Assembly: GCF_003352065.1 (NCBI RefSeq)
Contig: NZ_CP025803.1
Span: forward strand, 3,898,001-3,962,000
DNA length: 64,000 nucleotides
Source: Sulfitobacter sp. SK011
GTDB taxonomy: Bacteria; Pseudomonadota; Alphaproteobacteria; Rhodobacterales; Rhodobacteraceae
Direction: 5' to 3'
Shown: positions 1-8,321 of the stretch, piece by piece
Layout: every line of letters begins with the position of its first letter
Numbering within the stretch: the stretch's first letter is position 1
The notes under the pieces: generated by a model
Seen by the model: only the letters and a program-made list of their open reading frames with translations
What the model was told of the DNA's origin: nothing
The model's database searches: none
Made by a program: the position numbers and the translations under genes

Positions 1-222
1 GTTGACGCAGCCAAGTCGCGCATGATCGCGGCAGATGCCGAGGATGCTGTCACAGCCAAGGCCAAGGAAGCCAAGGTCGAGGACGACGACGATGATATCA
101 TTGATGATGATGACGTCGATGTGGATCTGGATGACGACATTCTGGATGACGACGACGACGATGAAGACACAGTGCCGCTGGATGACATCGCCGACGTTGT
201 AACCAACGACGACGAAGATTAA
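1..222 (+). CDS. FYDLN-acid (TIGR02300-type) protein, C-terminal part
   Basis: The frame is open from the first base of the window, so only the last 73 residues are visible and the start lies upstream. The visible part is a short Ala/Lys/Glu stretch followed by long Asp/Glu runs, with a conserved-looking PLDDIADVV segment just before the stop. This pattern is typical of the small alphaproteobacterial proteins that begin with a zinc-ribbon-like FYDLN segment and end in an acidic tail. The N-terminal segment that would prove the assignment is outside the window. Function is unknown for the family. The gene sits directly upstream of a tRNA-Ala gene. Confidence 0.7.
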   Translation, partial: VDAAKSRMIAADAEDAVTAKAKEAKVEDDDDDIIDDDDVDVDLDDDILDDDDDDEDTVPLDDIADVVTNDDED

Positions 223-249
223 CCACAGACGACAATTAAGAATACTTGT

Positions 250-282
250 GGGCGGGATCCGATTTTTCACTTGATCCCGCCC
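250..282 (+). terminator. Strong stem-loop after the acidic-tail gene
   Basis: GGGCGGGATC (250-259) and GATCCCGCCC (273-282) form a perfect 10-bp stem with a 13-nt loop. It lies 28 bp after the stop codon. There is no T-run after it, so it may be a weak or Rho-assisted terminator, or an mRNA end-protecting hairpin. Confidence 0.5.
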
Positions 283-356
283 GCGCTTGCGCCTACTTAC
301 GCGCCACTTACCCGGGCCACCCGCCCGGATACCAATACGGACCCTTGGTCCTATTT

Positions 357-432
357 GGGGCATTAGCTCAGCTGGGAGAGCGCCTGCATGGCATGCAGGA
401 GGTCAGCGGTTCGATCCCGCTATGCTCCACCA
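357..432 (+). tRNA. tRNA-Ala (anticodon GGC)
   Basis: The 76 bases fold into a complete cloverleaf ending in an encoded CCA. The acceptor stem carries the G3:U70 wobble pair that is the main alanine identity element. The anticodon stem CCTGC/GCAGG encloses a 7-nt loop with T33 and anticodon GGC, which reads GCC codons. The T-arm contains the GGTTCGATCC pattern. A short dyad, GGACC-CTT-GGTCC at 339-351, lies just before the mature 5' end. Confidence 0.97.
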
Positions 433-703
433 AACCCTTCCCGTAAATTCCTCCCTGCCTGAACCACAAAATCTTGTGATCATTGACGCGCATTCTCAAC
501 TTAGCGAGTCGTATTTAGAGAAGACGAAACAGACACCCCTGAGCATGGCAGATCAGCGGCGTTTTGTTGCCGCTGAAATGTAACGCCACAAACACCATGT
601 ACATTCGTGGCTCAACCGCTTACCGACAGCCGCAATCAATGCCGGGGCGCTTCGCTGCTGGCCGCTGTCGTTTGGACAGCCATTATCAGAACAGGACGAT
701 CCT

Positions 704-2884
704 TTGATTCAGACCATCGCAGACGCGCTTGCCCAAAAGGGCTATGATACACTGACCGCCGTGCAGGAAGCTGTTTCCGCCCCTGCTTTGGCAGATGCCG
801 ACCTGCTTGTTTCCGCGCAAACCGGGTCAGGCAAGACCGTTGGCTTCGGGCTCGCGATTGCGCCAACACTGCTGGGCGACACCGACCGCTTTGGCCCTGC
901 GGGTGCACCGCTTGCATTGATCATTGCGCCAACCCGTGAACTGGCGATGCAGGTCAGCCGCGAACTTACCTGGCTTTATGGTAAGGCGGGAGCGATCGTG
1001 ACCACCTGCGTTGGCGGGATGGACACCCGCACTGAACGGCGCATGTTGGACCGCGGCGCACATGTGGTTGTCGCCACGCCGGGGCGCTTGTGTGACCATA
1101 TCAAACGGAACAACATCAAACTGCATGATCTGCGCGCTGTCGTATTGGATGAAGCCGACGAAATGCTTGATCTTGGTTTTCGCGACGAACTTGAATTCAT
1201 CCTGTCCGAAGCACCGGAAGACCGCCGCACGTTGATGTTCTCGGCCACTGTGCCCGCCGCAATTGCCAAGCTGGCAAAATCGTATCAGCGCAATGCCCAG
1301 CGGGTCGAAACCGTGGGCGAAGCCAAGCAACACAGCGACATCGAATACCGCGCGCTGTCGGTCCACCCACGCGACACCGAAAACGCGATCATCAACGTGC
1401 TGCGGTTCTATGAGGCAAAGAATGCCATCGTGTTCTGCAACACCCGTGCCGCAGTGGCGCGGTTGACCTCGCGGTTCACAAACCGTGGTTTTTCTGTTGT
1501 CGCGCTGTCGGGTGAACTGACGCAATCGGAGCGCACCAATGCGCTGCAGTCATTGCGCGATGGGCGGGCACGTGTCTGTATCGCCACGGATGTGGCCGCG
1601 CGTGGCATCGACCTTCCGAATCTGGAGTTGGTGATTCACGCCGATTTGCCCTCAAACTCAGATACATTGCTGCACCGTTCTGGCCGGACAGGTCGTGCAG
1701 GCCGCAAGGGTGTGTCCGCATTGATCGTCCCCGCCAAGATGCGCAGCAAAGCAAATCGACTGATCGGGGGGGCCAAGCTCAAGGTTGAGTGGGCAGCACC
1801 ACCATCTGCATCAGAAGTGAACGCAGCGGATGAAGAACGCCTGCTGGCCGATGCCGCATGGACCGACCCGGCCCCCGAAGATGCCCAGGATTTTGTGGCA
1901 AATCTGGTCACACAGTTCAGCCCGGAACAGCTTGCCACAGCATTTGTGAACCTCTACCGGGCGCGCCAGTCCGCACCAGAAGAACTTGGCGAGGCCGGTG
2001 CCGTTGATGACAAACCCCGCGCGGCCTTTGGCCCGTCGGTCTGGTTCTCTGTGTCAACTGGCCGCAATGATGGCGCAGAACCACGCACATTGCTGCCGAT
2101 GCTGTGCCGTCTGGGTGATCTGACGAAAGACGACATTGGTGCCATCCGCATTCAGCCAAGCCACAGCTTTGTCGAAATCCTGGCGTCCTCAGCACCGCGT
2201 TTTGTGAACGCTCTCGGGGCAGAGATGAAAGTCGAAAGCGGCGCAGTTGTCACACAACTCGACAGCCCGCCAAACCTTGAACGCGGGCCCAAGCCCAGTG
2301 CCAAGCGTGGCCCAAAACCGGCTGATCGCCCAGAGCGCGCGCCGCGTCCACCGCGCGAAAAGCACTCCTATGATCCTGAGGCACCATCGGCACCGCGCAA
2401 ACCCCGTCCAACGCCAGCAGACGCCCCAGTCGCAGAGGTGTCGTCCCCACAACCAGACAAACCGCGCGGCGATAAACCAAAATTCGAAAAACCACGCGCC
2501 CCCAAGGGTGAACGCCCGCCCAAATCGCACAAGACCGAACGCAGCCCAATGAAACCCGGTGCAGCGCCAAAGCCAAAATCAAACCCGAAACCGGATGAGA
2601 CGGGCAAGCCCAAGGCAAAAGCAGTCTGGAAAAAGGAAAAGCCTGCGGGCGATGCTTATGAGCCGCGCAAACCAAAGCCGGGCAAGCCCTTTAAGCCAAA
2701 AGGCGACGCCCCTGCAGCCGAGAAAACCTATCAGCGCGCTGCCGATCCATCAAAGCGGTTCACGCCGCCAAACAAGATTGGCAAGCAGGGCGGCAAGCCC
2801 AATGCGCGGCCGAAACCGGGTGGCAAACCCAATGGTGGGGACGTCACACCAAAGCGCGCCAAAAACAGCTTTAGACCAAAATGA
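704..2884 (+). CDS. DEAD-box RNA helicase with DbpA-type RNA-binding domain and basic tail
   Basis: This 726-residue ATP-dependent RNA helicase probably remodels rRNA or mRNA structure. The first residues match the usual N-terminus, so I use the TTG start at 704, with an AGGA-type ribosome site about 6 nt upstream. Visible motifs are AQTGSGKT (38-45), PTRELA, DEAD (149-152), SAT (180-182) and HRSGRTGRAGR (324-334). Residues about 440-515 resemble the DbpA C-terminal RNA-binding domain (VWFSVSTGR... IQPSHSFVEI). The last 200 residues or so are low-complexity Lys/Pro/Arg, likely disordered and RNA-binding. The gene is monocistronic, with a perfect terminator right after the stop. Confidence 0.93.
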   Translation: MIQTIADALAQKGYDTLTAVQEAVSAPALADADLLVSAQTGSGKTVGFGLAIAPTLLGDTDRFGPAGAPLALIIAPTRELAMQVSRELTWLYGKAGAIVTTCVGGMDTRTERRMLDRGAHVVVATPGRLCDHIKRNNIKLHDLRAVVLDEADEMLDLGFRDELEFILSEAPEDRRTLMFSATVPAAIAKLAKSYQRNAQRVETVGEAKQHSDIEYRALSVHPRDTENAIINVLRFYEAKNAIVFCNTRAAVARLTSRFTNRGFSVVALSGELTQSERTNALQSLRDGRARVCIATDVAARGIDLPNLELVIHADLPSNSDTLLHRSGRTGRAGRKGVSALIVPAKMRSKANRLIGGAKLKVEWAAPPSASEVNAADEERLLADAAWTDPAPEDAQDFVANLVTQFSPEQLATAFVNLYRARQSAPEELGEAGAVDDKPRAAFGPSVWFSVSTGRNDGAEPRTLLPMLCRLGDLTKDDIGAIRIQPSHSFVEILASSAPRFVNALGAEMKVESGAVVTQLDSPPNLERGPKPSAKRGPKPADRPERAPRPPREKHSYDPEAPSAPRKPRPTPADAPVAEVSSPQPDKPRGDKPKFEKPRAPKGERPPKSHKTERSPMKPGAAPKPKSNPKPDETGKPKAKAVWKKEKPAGDAYEPRKPKPGKPFKPKGDAPAAEKTYQRAADPSKRFTPPNKIGKQGGKPNARPKPGGKPNGGDVTPKRAKNSFRPK

Positions 2885-2912
2885 AAAACGCCGGGGAATT
2901 CCCCGGCGTTTT
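2885..2912 (+). terminator. Rho-independent terminator of the helicase gene
   Basis: A 28-bp perfect palindrome starts one base after the TGA stop: AAAACGCCGGGGAA followed by its exact complement, ending in TTTT. Because it starts with AAAA it can also terminate transcription coming from the other side, where tauC ends. Confidence 0.92.
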
Positions 2913-2942
2913 CACTTTTCCATATTGATGAGGCCTGAAGGA

Positions 2943-4220
2943 TCAGCCTTTGCCTTTCCAAGGCACCAGGATCCGTTCAGCCCAGCGCATCAGCATGTCG
3001 ATCCCAAACCCGATGACGCCGATCAGGATGATACCCATGATCACGATATCGGTGTTCTGAAACTTGGAGGCGGTCATGATCATCATACCCGCGCCCTGCT
3101 CCGCCGCGACCAATTCAGCGGCCACAACCGTGCCCCAGCAAACGCCCATCGCTACACGCGCGCCCGTAAAAATCTCGGGCAGCGAATTGGGGATGATCAC
3201 ATGGCGCATGATCTGCCATTTTGAGGCACCCAGACTATAGGCCGCATGGACCTTGGATATCTTCACGCCTGACACACCCGAGCGTGCGGCAATGGCCATG
3301 ATCCACAGTGCAGCAAGGAAAAGCAGGATGATCTTACCCGTCTCGCCGATCCCGGCCCAGATGATCACCAATGGGATCAAGGCAAGCGGCGGCACCGGAC
3401 GCATGAATTCCACAATCGGATCAAACCAGCCACGGAACCAATCGCTCAGACCCATCGCATAGCCAAGCGGAATGCCAACCACAGCACCGCAGAGAAAACC
3501 GATAATCACCCGAAACAGCGAATACCCAAGGTGACCGCCCAGCGACGTACCCCGGAACCCTTCGGATGCGACCTTGATCGCGCGTGTCCAAACCTCCTCT
3601 GGGGCAGGCAGATAAAGCGATTCCATCTGCCAGCCTTTTTCCGGTTCAAAGTTAGGTGTGCCTTTGTCAGACAGGTTCACAACACCGCCATCAATTTTTA
3701 CCGACCCACCGGGTGCGATCTTCTGGCCGTTGATTTCAATGACATTCGCGCCGTCTTTTTTAGTGATCTCATCATTGCGATCGACATTGACCAATACAGT
3801 CCGCCATTGCGCGACAGTCGCCGCGTCATTCTTGGCAAAACCATCGCCGGGTTCAACGACAGGGTCTTCGGCTTGTTCTTCGCGCGGATGCACCAATATG
3901 GTCACTGTCGCATCATCGCGGTTTCCACCCTCAGCCTCAGCGGTATAGGTAAAGCTGGTTGTCCCTTCAAATGGGCCTGGCGCGTGCAAAAAGCCAGGCA
4001 ACCATGACGATCCAGTGAAAATGCCCCACATCAGGAAAATGGTGAAGATCGAAACGATACCAGCCGCCCGATTTGGACGCACAGCACTTTCATCACCAAA
4101 GGTTACCGTCTTGAGTGATGTATAATCCTTAGCCCGAGCGCCTTGGCTTGACTTGGTGACAATAAAAAACGCTGCCGCAAAAATCGCGACATAGATGGCA
4201 AGAAAGATAATACCGGTCAT
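2943..4220 (-). CDS. tauC: Taurine ABC transporter permease TauC with large extracytoplasmic insert
   Basis: This is the inner-membrane permease of a taurine importer. At 425 residues it is far longer than ordinary TauC proteins, which are usually under 300. Order of parts: TM helix at about 3-21, short cytoplasmic link, TM at about 53-71, an extracytoplasmic insert at about 72-205, then the standard binding-protein-dependent permease core (about 225-425) with the EAA-type loop at 326-351 that docks on TauB. In the insert, FTYTAEAEGGNRDDATVTIL and later a TVLVNVDRNDEI / INGQKIAPGGSVKI stretch resemble bacterial Ig/cadherin-like repeats. The start ATG overlaps the tauB stop by 4 bases. The substrate call rests on the neighbouring tpa-tauR-xsc genes. 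Confidence 0.88.
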   Translation of the reverse strand: MTGIIFLAIYVAIFAAAFFIVTKSSQGARAKDYTSLKTVTFGDESAVRPNRAAGIVSIFTIFLMWGIFTGSSWLPGFLHAPGPFEGTTSFTYTAEAEGGNRDDATVTILVHPREEQAEDPVVEPGDGFAKNDAATVAQWRTVLVNVDRNDEITKKDGANVIEINGQKIAPGGSVKIDGGVVNLSDKGTPNFEPEKGWQMESLYLPAPEEVWTRAIKVASEGFRGTSLGGHLGYSLFRVIIGFLCGAVVGIPLGYAMGLSDWFRGWFDPIVEFMRPVPPLALIPLVIIWAGIGETGKIILLFLAALWIMAIAARSGVSGVKISKVHAAYSLGASKWQIMRHVIIPNSLPEIFTGARVAMGVCWGTVVAAELVAAEQGAGMMIMTASKFQNTDIVIMGIILIGVIGFGIDMLMRWAERILVPWKGKG

Positions 4221-5023
4221 GCCGCATCCTCCTTGGTGCCCATAATCTCTTCTTCCATGTCCCAGATCATGTTCAGGATTTCTTCGCGGCGCGGGCCAAA
4301 TTCAGGGTGTTTTTTAACCTCTCTCAAATCAGCATTCACGCCCATTTCTGCGAACGGCAAACGGTATTCTTTATGGATGCGACCCGGCCGCGGGGCCATT
4401 ACAATCAAACGTTCCCCCAGCAACAGCGCCTCTTCAACAGAGTGGGTGATCAGGATGATCGTCTTGCCGGTTTCTTTCCACAACTTGAGTACAAGTGACT
4501 GCATTTTTTCGCGGGTCAACGCATCAAGGGCACCCAAAGGTTCATCCATCAAAATAACGTCCGGGTCATTGGCCAGACAGCGGGCCAGTGCCACACGCTG
4601 CTGCATTCCGCCTGACAATTCGTAAACGGCTTTTTCCTTGAAATCCTGCAGGCCCACCACATCCAAAAGGTGATCGACAACCTCATTCTTGTCGTTCTTA
4701 GGCATACCTTTCATCGACGGACCAAAGCCCACATTTTCGCGTACCGACATCCATTCAAAAAGCGCGCCCTGCTGAAAGACCATACCGCGTTCGGCATCCG
4801 GACCCTTTATCTCGTGGCCGTTCAGGGTCATCTTGCCGCCCGTCGGGGCCAAAAAGCCCGCAACAATGTTAAGCAAAGTGGTTTTCCCGCAGCCAGAAGG
4901 CCCCAGCACCGACAGCAACTCTCCTGCCTTGAGGTCAATCGACACATCCTGCAACGCCTGCACCGATCCGCCGTTAGGCAAATCAAAACGCATCGAAAGG
5001 TTATCAATGTTAAGTCCGGTCAT
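4217..5023 (-). CDS. tauB: Taurine ABC transporter ATP-binding protein TauB
   Basis: ATPase subunit of the nitrate/sulfonate/taurine-type importer, 268 residues. Walker A GPSGCGKTT is at 41-49, the signature LSGGMQQ at 136-142 and Walker B VILMDEP at 156-162, followed by a D-loop and the switch histidine in LITHSVEEA. It lies between tauA and tauC on the same strand. It overlaps tauC by ATGA and is separated from tauA by a 112-bp gap that contains a stable hairpin. The ATPase itself does not reveal the substrate; that is inferred from the gene cluster. Confidence 0.93.
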   Translation of the reverse strand: MTGLNIDNLSMRFDLPNGGSVQALQDVSIDLKAGELLSVLGPSGCGKTTLLNIVAGFLAPTGGKMTLNGHEIKGPDAERGMVFQQGALFEWMSVRENVGFGPSMKGMPKNDKNEVVDHLLDVVGLQDFKEKAVYELSGGMQQRVALARCLANDPDVILMDEPLGALDALTREKMQSLVLKLWKETGKTIILITHSVEEALLLGERLIVMAPRPGRIHKEYRLPFAEMGVNADLREVKKHPEFGPRREEILNMIWDMEEEIMGTKEDAA

Positions 5024-5096
5024 ATGTGATTTTTCCTGTGTCCCTGTTTGGACGAATAGGGCAAGGTTTTCCTTGCCTCTGGTTCATTAGTTAGCA

Positions 5097-5126
5097 TCGG
5101 CACAGACCCCGAAGGGCCCGTGCCGA
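5097..5126 (-). other. tauA-tauB intergenic stem-loop with UUCG loop
   Basis: Read on the minus strand, this is a 13-bp stem (outer TCGGCAC/GTGCCGA, inner GGGCCC against GGGTCT with G-U pairs) closed by a TTCG tetraloop. It begins 10 bp after the tauA stop. No U-run follows, so it is more likely an mRNA-stabilising or partial-termination element than a full terminator. Such an element would let the binding protein be made in excess over TauB and TauC. Confidence 0.6.
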
Positions 5127-5135
5127 CAGTCTTAT

Positions 5136-6137
5136 TTACATGCCTTTTGCGGCCTCCAGTGGGCCGGTGTTCACTGTGTCCTCATAGCTGTCGAGGGCGC
5201 TGTCGATGGAACCGGCCTCAACAAACACGTCCGCAACACCCTTCATGAAGGCCGCCGCATTGCCACCCAGCCAGCTTTCGCTCAGCTGCTCTTCGATCGT
5301 GGGGAACACAAAGCTGGAGATTGAGGCACGTGTTGCTTCGAGATCCATACCGGATTGTTCAGCAATCACAGCAAGCATTTCTTCGCTTTGGCCAGCCGCC
5401 CACTCAGCGTTGGCATCGGCAGTAACTTTCACGAACTTCGCAACAACATCGCCGTTTTCAGCGATGTAGGATGCAGGCGCGGATGTCACGTCAAACACCA
5501 GAATGCCCAGCTCTTGCTTTTCAGCGCCGGTCAACAGGATGTTGCCGTATTCCTTCATCCGAGAAAGACCACCGCCCCAACCGCAGGCAAAATCAACTGC
5601 GCCTTGGCTCAATGCTGCGGCACCTTCTGGTGGTGCCATGTCAACGATTTGAAGGGACGCAAGATCGATACCAAAGTGATCCATCTGACGCAGGAAACCA
5701 TAGTGTGCCGCTGTACCCAATGGCACGGCAACCTTTTTTCCTGCCAGTTCACCAGCAGAATCCTTGTCGATTTCCAGACCGGAAGCCACAACACAGTTAT
5801 CATTGTCCGAATAGGACACAGCAACGTCGACGATTTGGATGTCCTGGCCGCCAGATGTGGCAACAACGAAAGGTGGCACACCTTGCGAAACGGACAGCTG
5901 CACATCGCCTGAAGCCATCGCAGCTGACATTGCGGTGCCAGTTTCAAACGAAACCCAGTTTACTTTCATTCCCAGCGCTTCGTCATAGGCACCAGATGCT
6001 TTTGCTGCCAAAAACGGCATTGGCCATTCGAGGAAGTAGCCTACTGTGATTTCACCGTGCGCATCCGCAAACGCAGCTTGGCCGGTCATTGCCATAACAG
6101 CGCCAGCTACAAATCCAGTTCTTGTCTTCTTGATCAT
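5136..6137 (-). CDS. tauA: Taurine ABC transporter substrate-binding protein TauA
   Basis: Periplasmic binding protein of 333 residues. It starts with a Sec signal peptide (basic MIKKTR, hydrophobic core, cleavage after about residue 24 at AAFA). The mature part begins EITVGYFLEWPMPF and has the two-lobe fold expected of the nitrate/sulfonate/taurine family (SsuA/TauA type). It is the first gene of the minus-strand tauABC operon. Its promoter must lie in the 588-bp region shared with the divergent tpa gene. The ligand is not proven by sequence alone, but tpa, tauR and xsc alongside make taurine the best guess. Confidence 0.9.
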   Translation of the reverse strand: MIKKTRTGFVAGAVMAMTGQAAFADAHGEITVGYFLEWPMPFLAAKASGAYDEALGMKVNWVSFETGTAMSAAMASGDVQLSVSQGVPPFVVATSGGQDIQIVDVAVSYSDNDNCVVASGLEIDKDSAGELAGKKVAVPLGTAAHYGFLRQMDHFGIDLASLQIVDMAPPEGAAALSQGAVDFACGWGGGLSRMKEYGNILLTGAEKQELGILVFDVTSAPASYIAENGDVVAKFVKVTADANAEWAAGQSEEMLAVIAEQSGMDLEATRASISSFVFPTIEEQLSESWLGGNAAAFMKGVADVFVEAGSIDSALDSYEDTVNTGPLEAAKGM

Positions 6138-6725
6138 TGTTTTCTCCCGTTGATCATTCCCGATCCTTTATTGGTCGGGTTTCTTAGTCTTTTTAGCTGT
6201 CCATCTGCCGATCAACCTCAGTTTGGCCTATGAGCTTCGCGATCTAAACTCGTTGACCTGCCGGATATTGGCCGAAGGAAACTAACTTTATGCACCATGC
6301 AACCTAACCTCTGGCTGAGCAATCATTTCTGATTATGCGATCAAAGTGCTTCTTGATCTAAACCAGGCAGTCGCAGAACCATTGGGCAGGAAGGACAGAT
6401 ATTAAGTGGCGCAGTCTGCGTTCCGGAGGCTTGAGAATCAAACGTCCAATTCTTGACGGTGCATGAGTCCAGTTCTCCGCTTTCAAATCAGGCTGATGTT
6501 AATGCAGTGTATTGGTGGAATTGACCTGTGCCATGACAGGGGCCAGCATGCTGGATCACCAAGCTCTCTTGCCCGAGCAGTCAAATACGATGACTTGTCT
6601 GGAATCACCAATGCATCCAGACTGGCGCTACTTGATTCTGAAAAAAAGCAGTGTTGTATCATGATAAAATGGCACACTTTGCTATGAATTCACTCACCTG
6701 TTCGACGCTAGGAAAGGCCTGAACC
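6138..6725. promoter_or_regulatory. Divergent tauABC / tpa control region
   Basis: No convincing gene lies in these 588 bp. The longest frame (6463-6687) lacks a ribosome site and resembles nothing I know. The region holds possible regulator sites. ATGAGTCCAG (6463-6472) matches 8 of 10 bases of the complement of the Rhodobacter TauR box as I recall it (CTGGACYTAA), with a second GTCCA core 23 bp away (6444-6448). A direct repeat CTGGATCACCAA / CTGGAATCACCAA lies at 6551 and 6599. GATCTAAAC occurs at 6241 and 6355. A palindrome TATCATGATA (6657-6666) sits near the likely tpa promoter. Both operons are probably taurine-induced from here. Confidence 0.55.
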
Positions 6726-8117
6726 ATGGATGGTACCTTTAACGAAAATGATATTTCTCGCGTTGTCGAGGCCGACCGCGCGCACATCTGGCATCACCTG
6801 AGCCAACACAAACCCTACGAAACAACCGATCCCCGCATCATTGTCGAAGGCAAAGGGATGCGCGTTTGGGATCAAAAAGGCAAAGAACACCTTGATGCTG
6901 TGTCTGGTGGGGTCTGGACCGTTAACGTCGGCTATGGCCGCGAACGCATTGCCAACGCCGTGCGCGATCAGTTGATCAAGCTGAACTATTTTGCAGGTTC
7001 GGCGGGCTCTATCCCCGGATCAAACTTTGCCGAGATGCTGATCGACAAGATGCCGGGCATGAGCCGGGTTTATTATTGCAACTCTGGCTCCGAGGCGAAC
7101 GAGAAGGGCTTTAAGATGGTCCGCCAGATTGCGCACAAGCGCTACGGCGGCAAAAAGCACAAGGTCCTGTACAGAGACCGCGATTATCACGGGACCACAA
7201 TCACCGCCCTGTCCGCAGGTGGCCAGGACGAGCGCAACGCACAATATGGCCCGTTCACCGAAGGTTTTGTACGGGTGCCGCACTGCCTTGAATACCGGTC
7301 GTTCGAACAAGATGGCGCGCCGCAGGAAAACTATGGCATCTGGGCTGCGGATCAGATTGAAAAAGTGATCCTCGCAGAAGGTCCGGACACCGTGGGTGGC
7401 CTGTGTCTTGAGCCTGTCACAGCCGGTGGTGGTGTGATCACGCCTCCGGACGGCTATTGGGACCGTGTGCAGGAGATATGCAAGAAATACGACATACTGC
7501 TGCATATTGACGAGGTTGTGTGTGGTGTTGGCCGCACCGGCACCTGGTTTGGATACCAGCATTACGGCGTCAAGCCAGACATGGTGACCATGGCAAAAGG
7601 TGTCGCGTCTGGATACGCAGCGATCGCTTGTCTTGTTACCACCGAAGAGGTGTTCAACATGTTCAAGGACGACGCCGCTGATCCGATGAACTATTTCCGC
7701 GACATCTCGACATTTGGCGGCTGTACGGCCGGTCCGACAGCTGGCATCGAAAACATGAAGATCATCGAGGATGAGAACCTGCTCGAAAACACGACCAAGA
7801 TGGGTGCCTATATGTACGGCAAGCTCGAAGAGCTGGCCGACAAGCACAAGGTCATAGGTCAAGTGCGCGGTAAGGGTTTGTTCCTTGGTGCCGAATTGGT
7901 CGAAGACCACGACAGCCGCGCGCCTGTCCACGAAAAGATGGCACAGGCGGTTGTCGGCGATTGCATGCAGCAAGGTGTCATTATCGGGATGACCAACCGG
8001 TCCTTGCCCGGCAAGAATAACACCCTGTGCTTCTCGCCGGCATTGATCGCGAAGAGAGACGATATTGATCAGATCATCAGTGCTGTTGACGGTGCGTTGG
8101 GCCGGGTCTTTACCTGA
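6726..8117 (+). CDS. tpa: Taurine:pyruvate aminotransferase
   Basis: Class III PLP aminotransferase of 463 residues. It moves the amino group of taurine to pyruvate, giving sulfoacetaldehyde and L-alanine. The PLP lysine is K291 in the MAKGVASGY motif, and the IDEVVCGVGRTG stretch is the class III aspartate motif. Start at ATG 6726, preceded by GGAAAGG. The gene lies divergent from tauABC and upstream of tauR and xsc, the same set as in Rhodobacter capsulatus. No alanine dehydrogenase to recycle pyruvate is in the window. Class III enzymes are hard to tell apart by substrate, so the cluster carries much of the weight. Confidence 0.93.
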   Translation: MDGTFNENDISRVVEADRAHIWHHLSQHKPYETTDPRIIVEGKGMRVWDQKGKEHLDAVSGGVWTVNVGYGRERIANAVRDQLIKLNYFAGSAGSIPGSNFAEMLIDKMPGMSRVYYCNSGSEANEKGFKMVRQIAHKRYGGKKHKVLYRDRDYHGTTITALSAGGQDERNAQYGPFTEGFVRVPHCLEYRSFEQDGAPQENYGIWAADQIEKVILAEGPDTVGGLCLEPVTAGGGVITPPDGYWDRVQEICKKYDILLHIDEVVCGVGRTGTWFGYQHYGVKPDMVTMAKGVASGYAAIACLVTTEEVFNMFKDDAADPMNYFRDISTFGGCTAGPTAGIENMKIIEDENLLENTTKMGAYMYGKLEELADKHKVIGQVRGKGLFLGAELVEDHDSRAPVHEKMAQAVVGDCMQQGVIIGMTNRSLPGKNNTLCFSPALIAKRDDIDQIISAVDGALGRVFT

Positions 8118-8276
8118 CCTTAGACTACGTCAAAGTTACCGCGACGTCGTGATGCTTGCCGGGCTTGACCCGGTCAGCAATTGCGCCGAAACTGATCAAG
8201 TCTTGCCCGAACATGACAAACGCGGAAGGCGGCCATAGGCAATCTTCCGCGCGTTGAACAAATCATTGGAACCTAC

Positions 8277-8290
8277 CGTAGAATTCTACG
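8277..8290. promoter_or_regulatory. Perfect 14-bp palindrome upstream of the lipoprotein gene
   Basis: CGTAGAATTCTACG is a perfect dyad 31 bp before the lipoprotein start codon, where an operator or a transcription start would be expected. No regulator can be named from it. Confidence 0.35.
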
Positions 8291-8321
8291 TTAAGTGTCC
8301 AAACATGAACGGGAGATTATC

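Noticed and set aside
246..583. Two overlapping plus-strand frames across the tRNA-Ala gene
   Set aside because: They run through the tRNA and lack ribosome sites; the tRNA fully explains the sequence.
6463..6687. A 74-residue plus-strand frame in the tauA-tpa gap
   Set aside because: No ribosome site, no recognisable family, and it covers the repeats and palindrome expected of a promoter region.
8295..8321. Longer start for the small lipoprotein
   Set aside because: It would place charged residues before the signal peptide; ATG 8322 has a good ribosome site and a clean lipobox.
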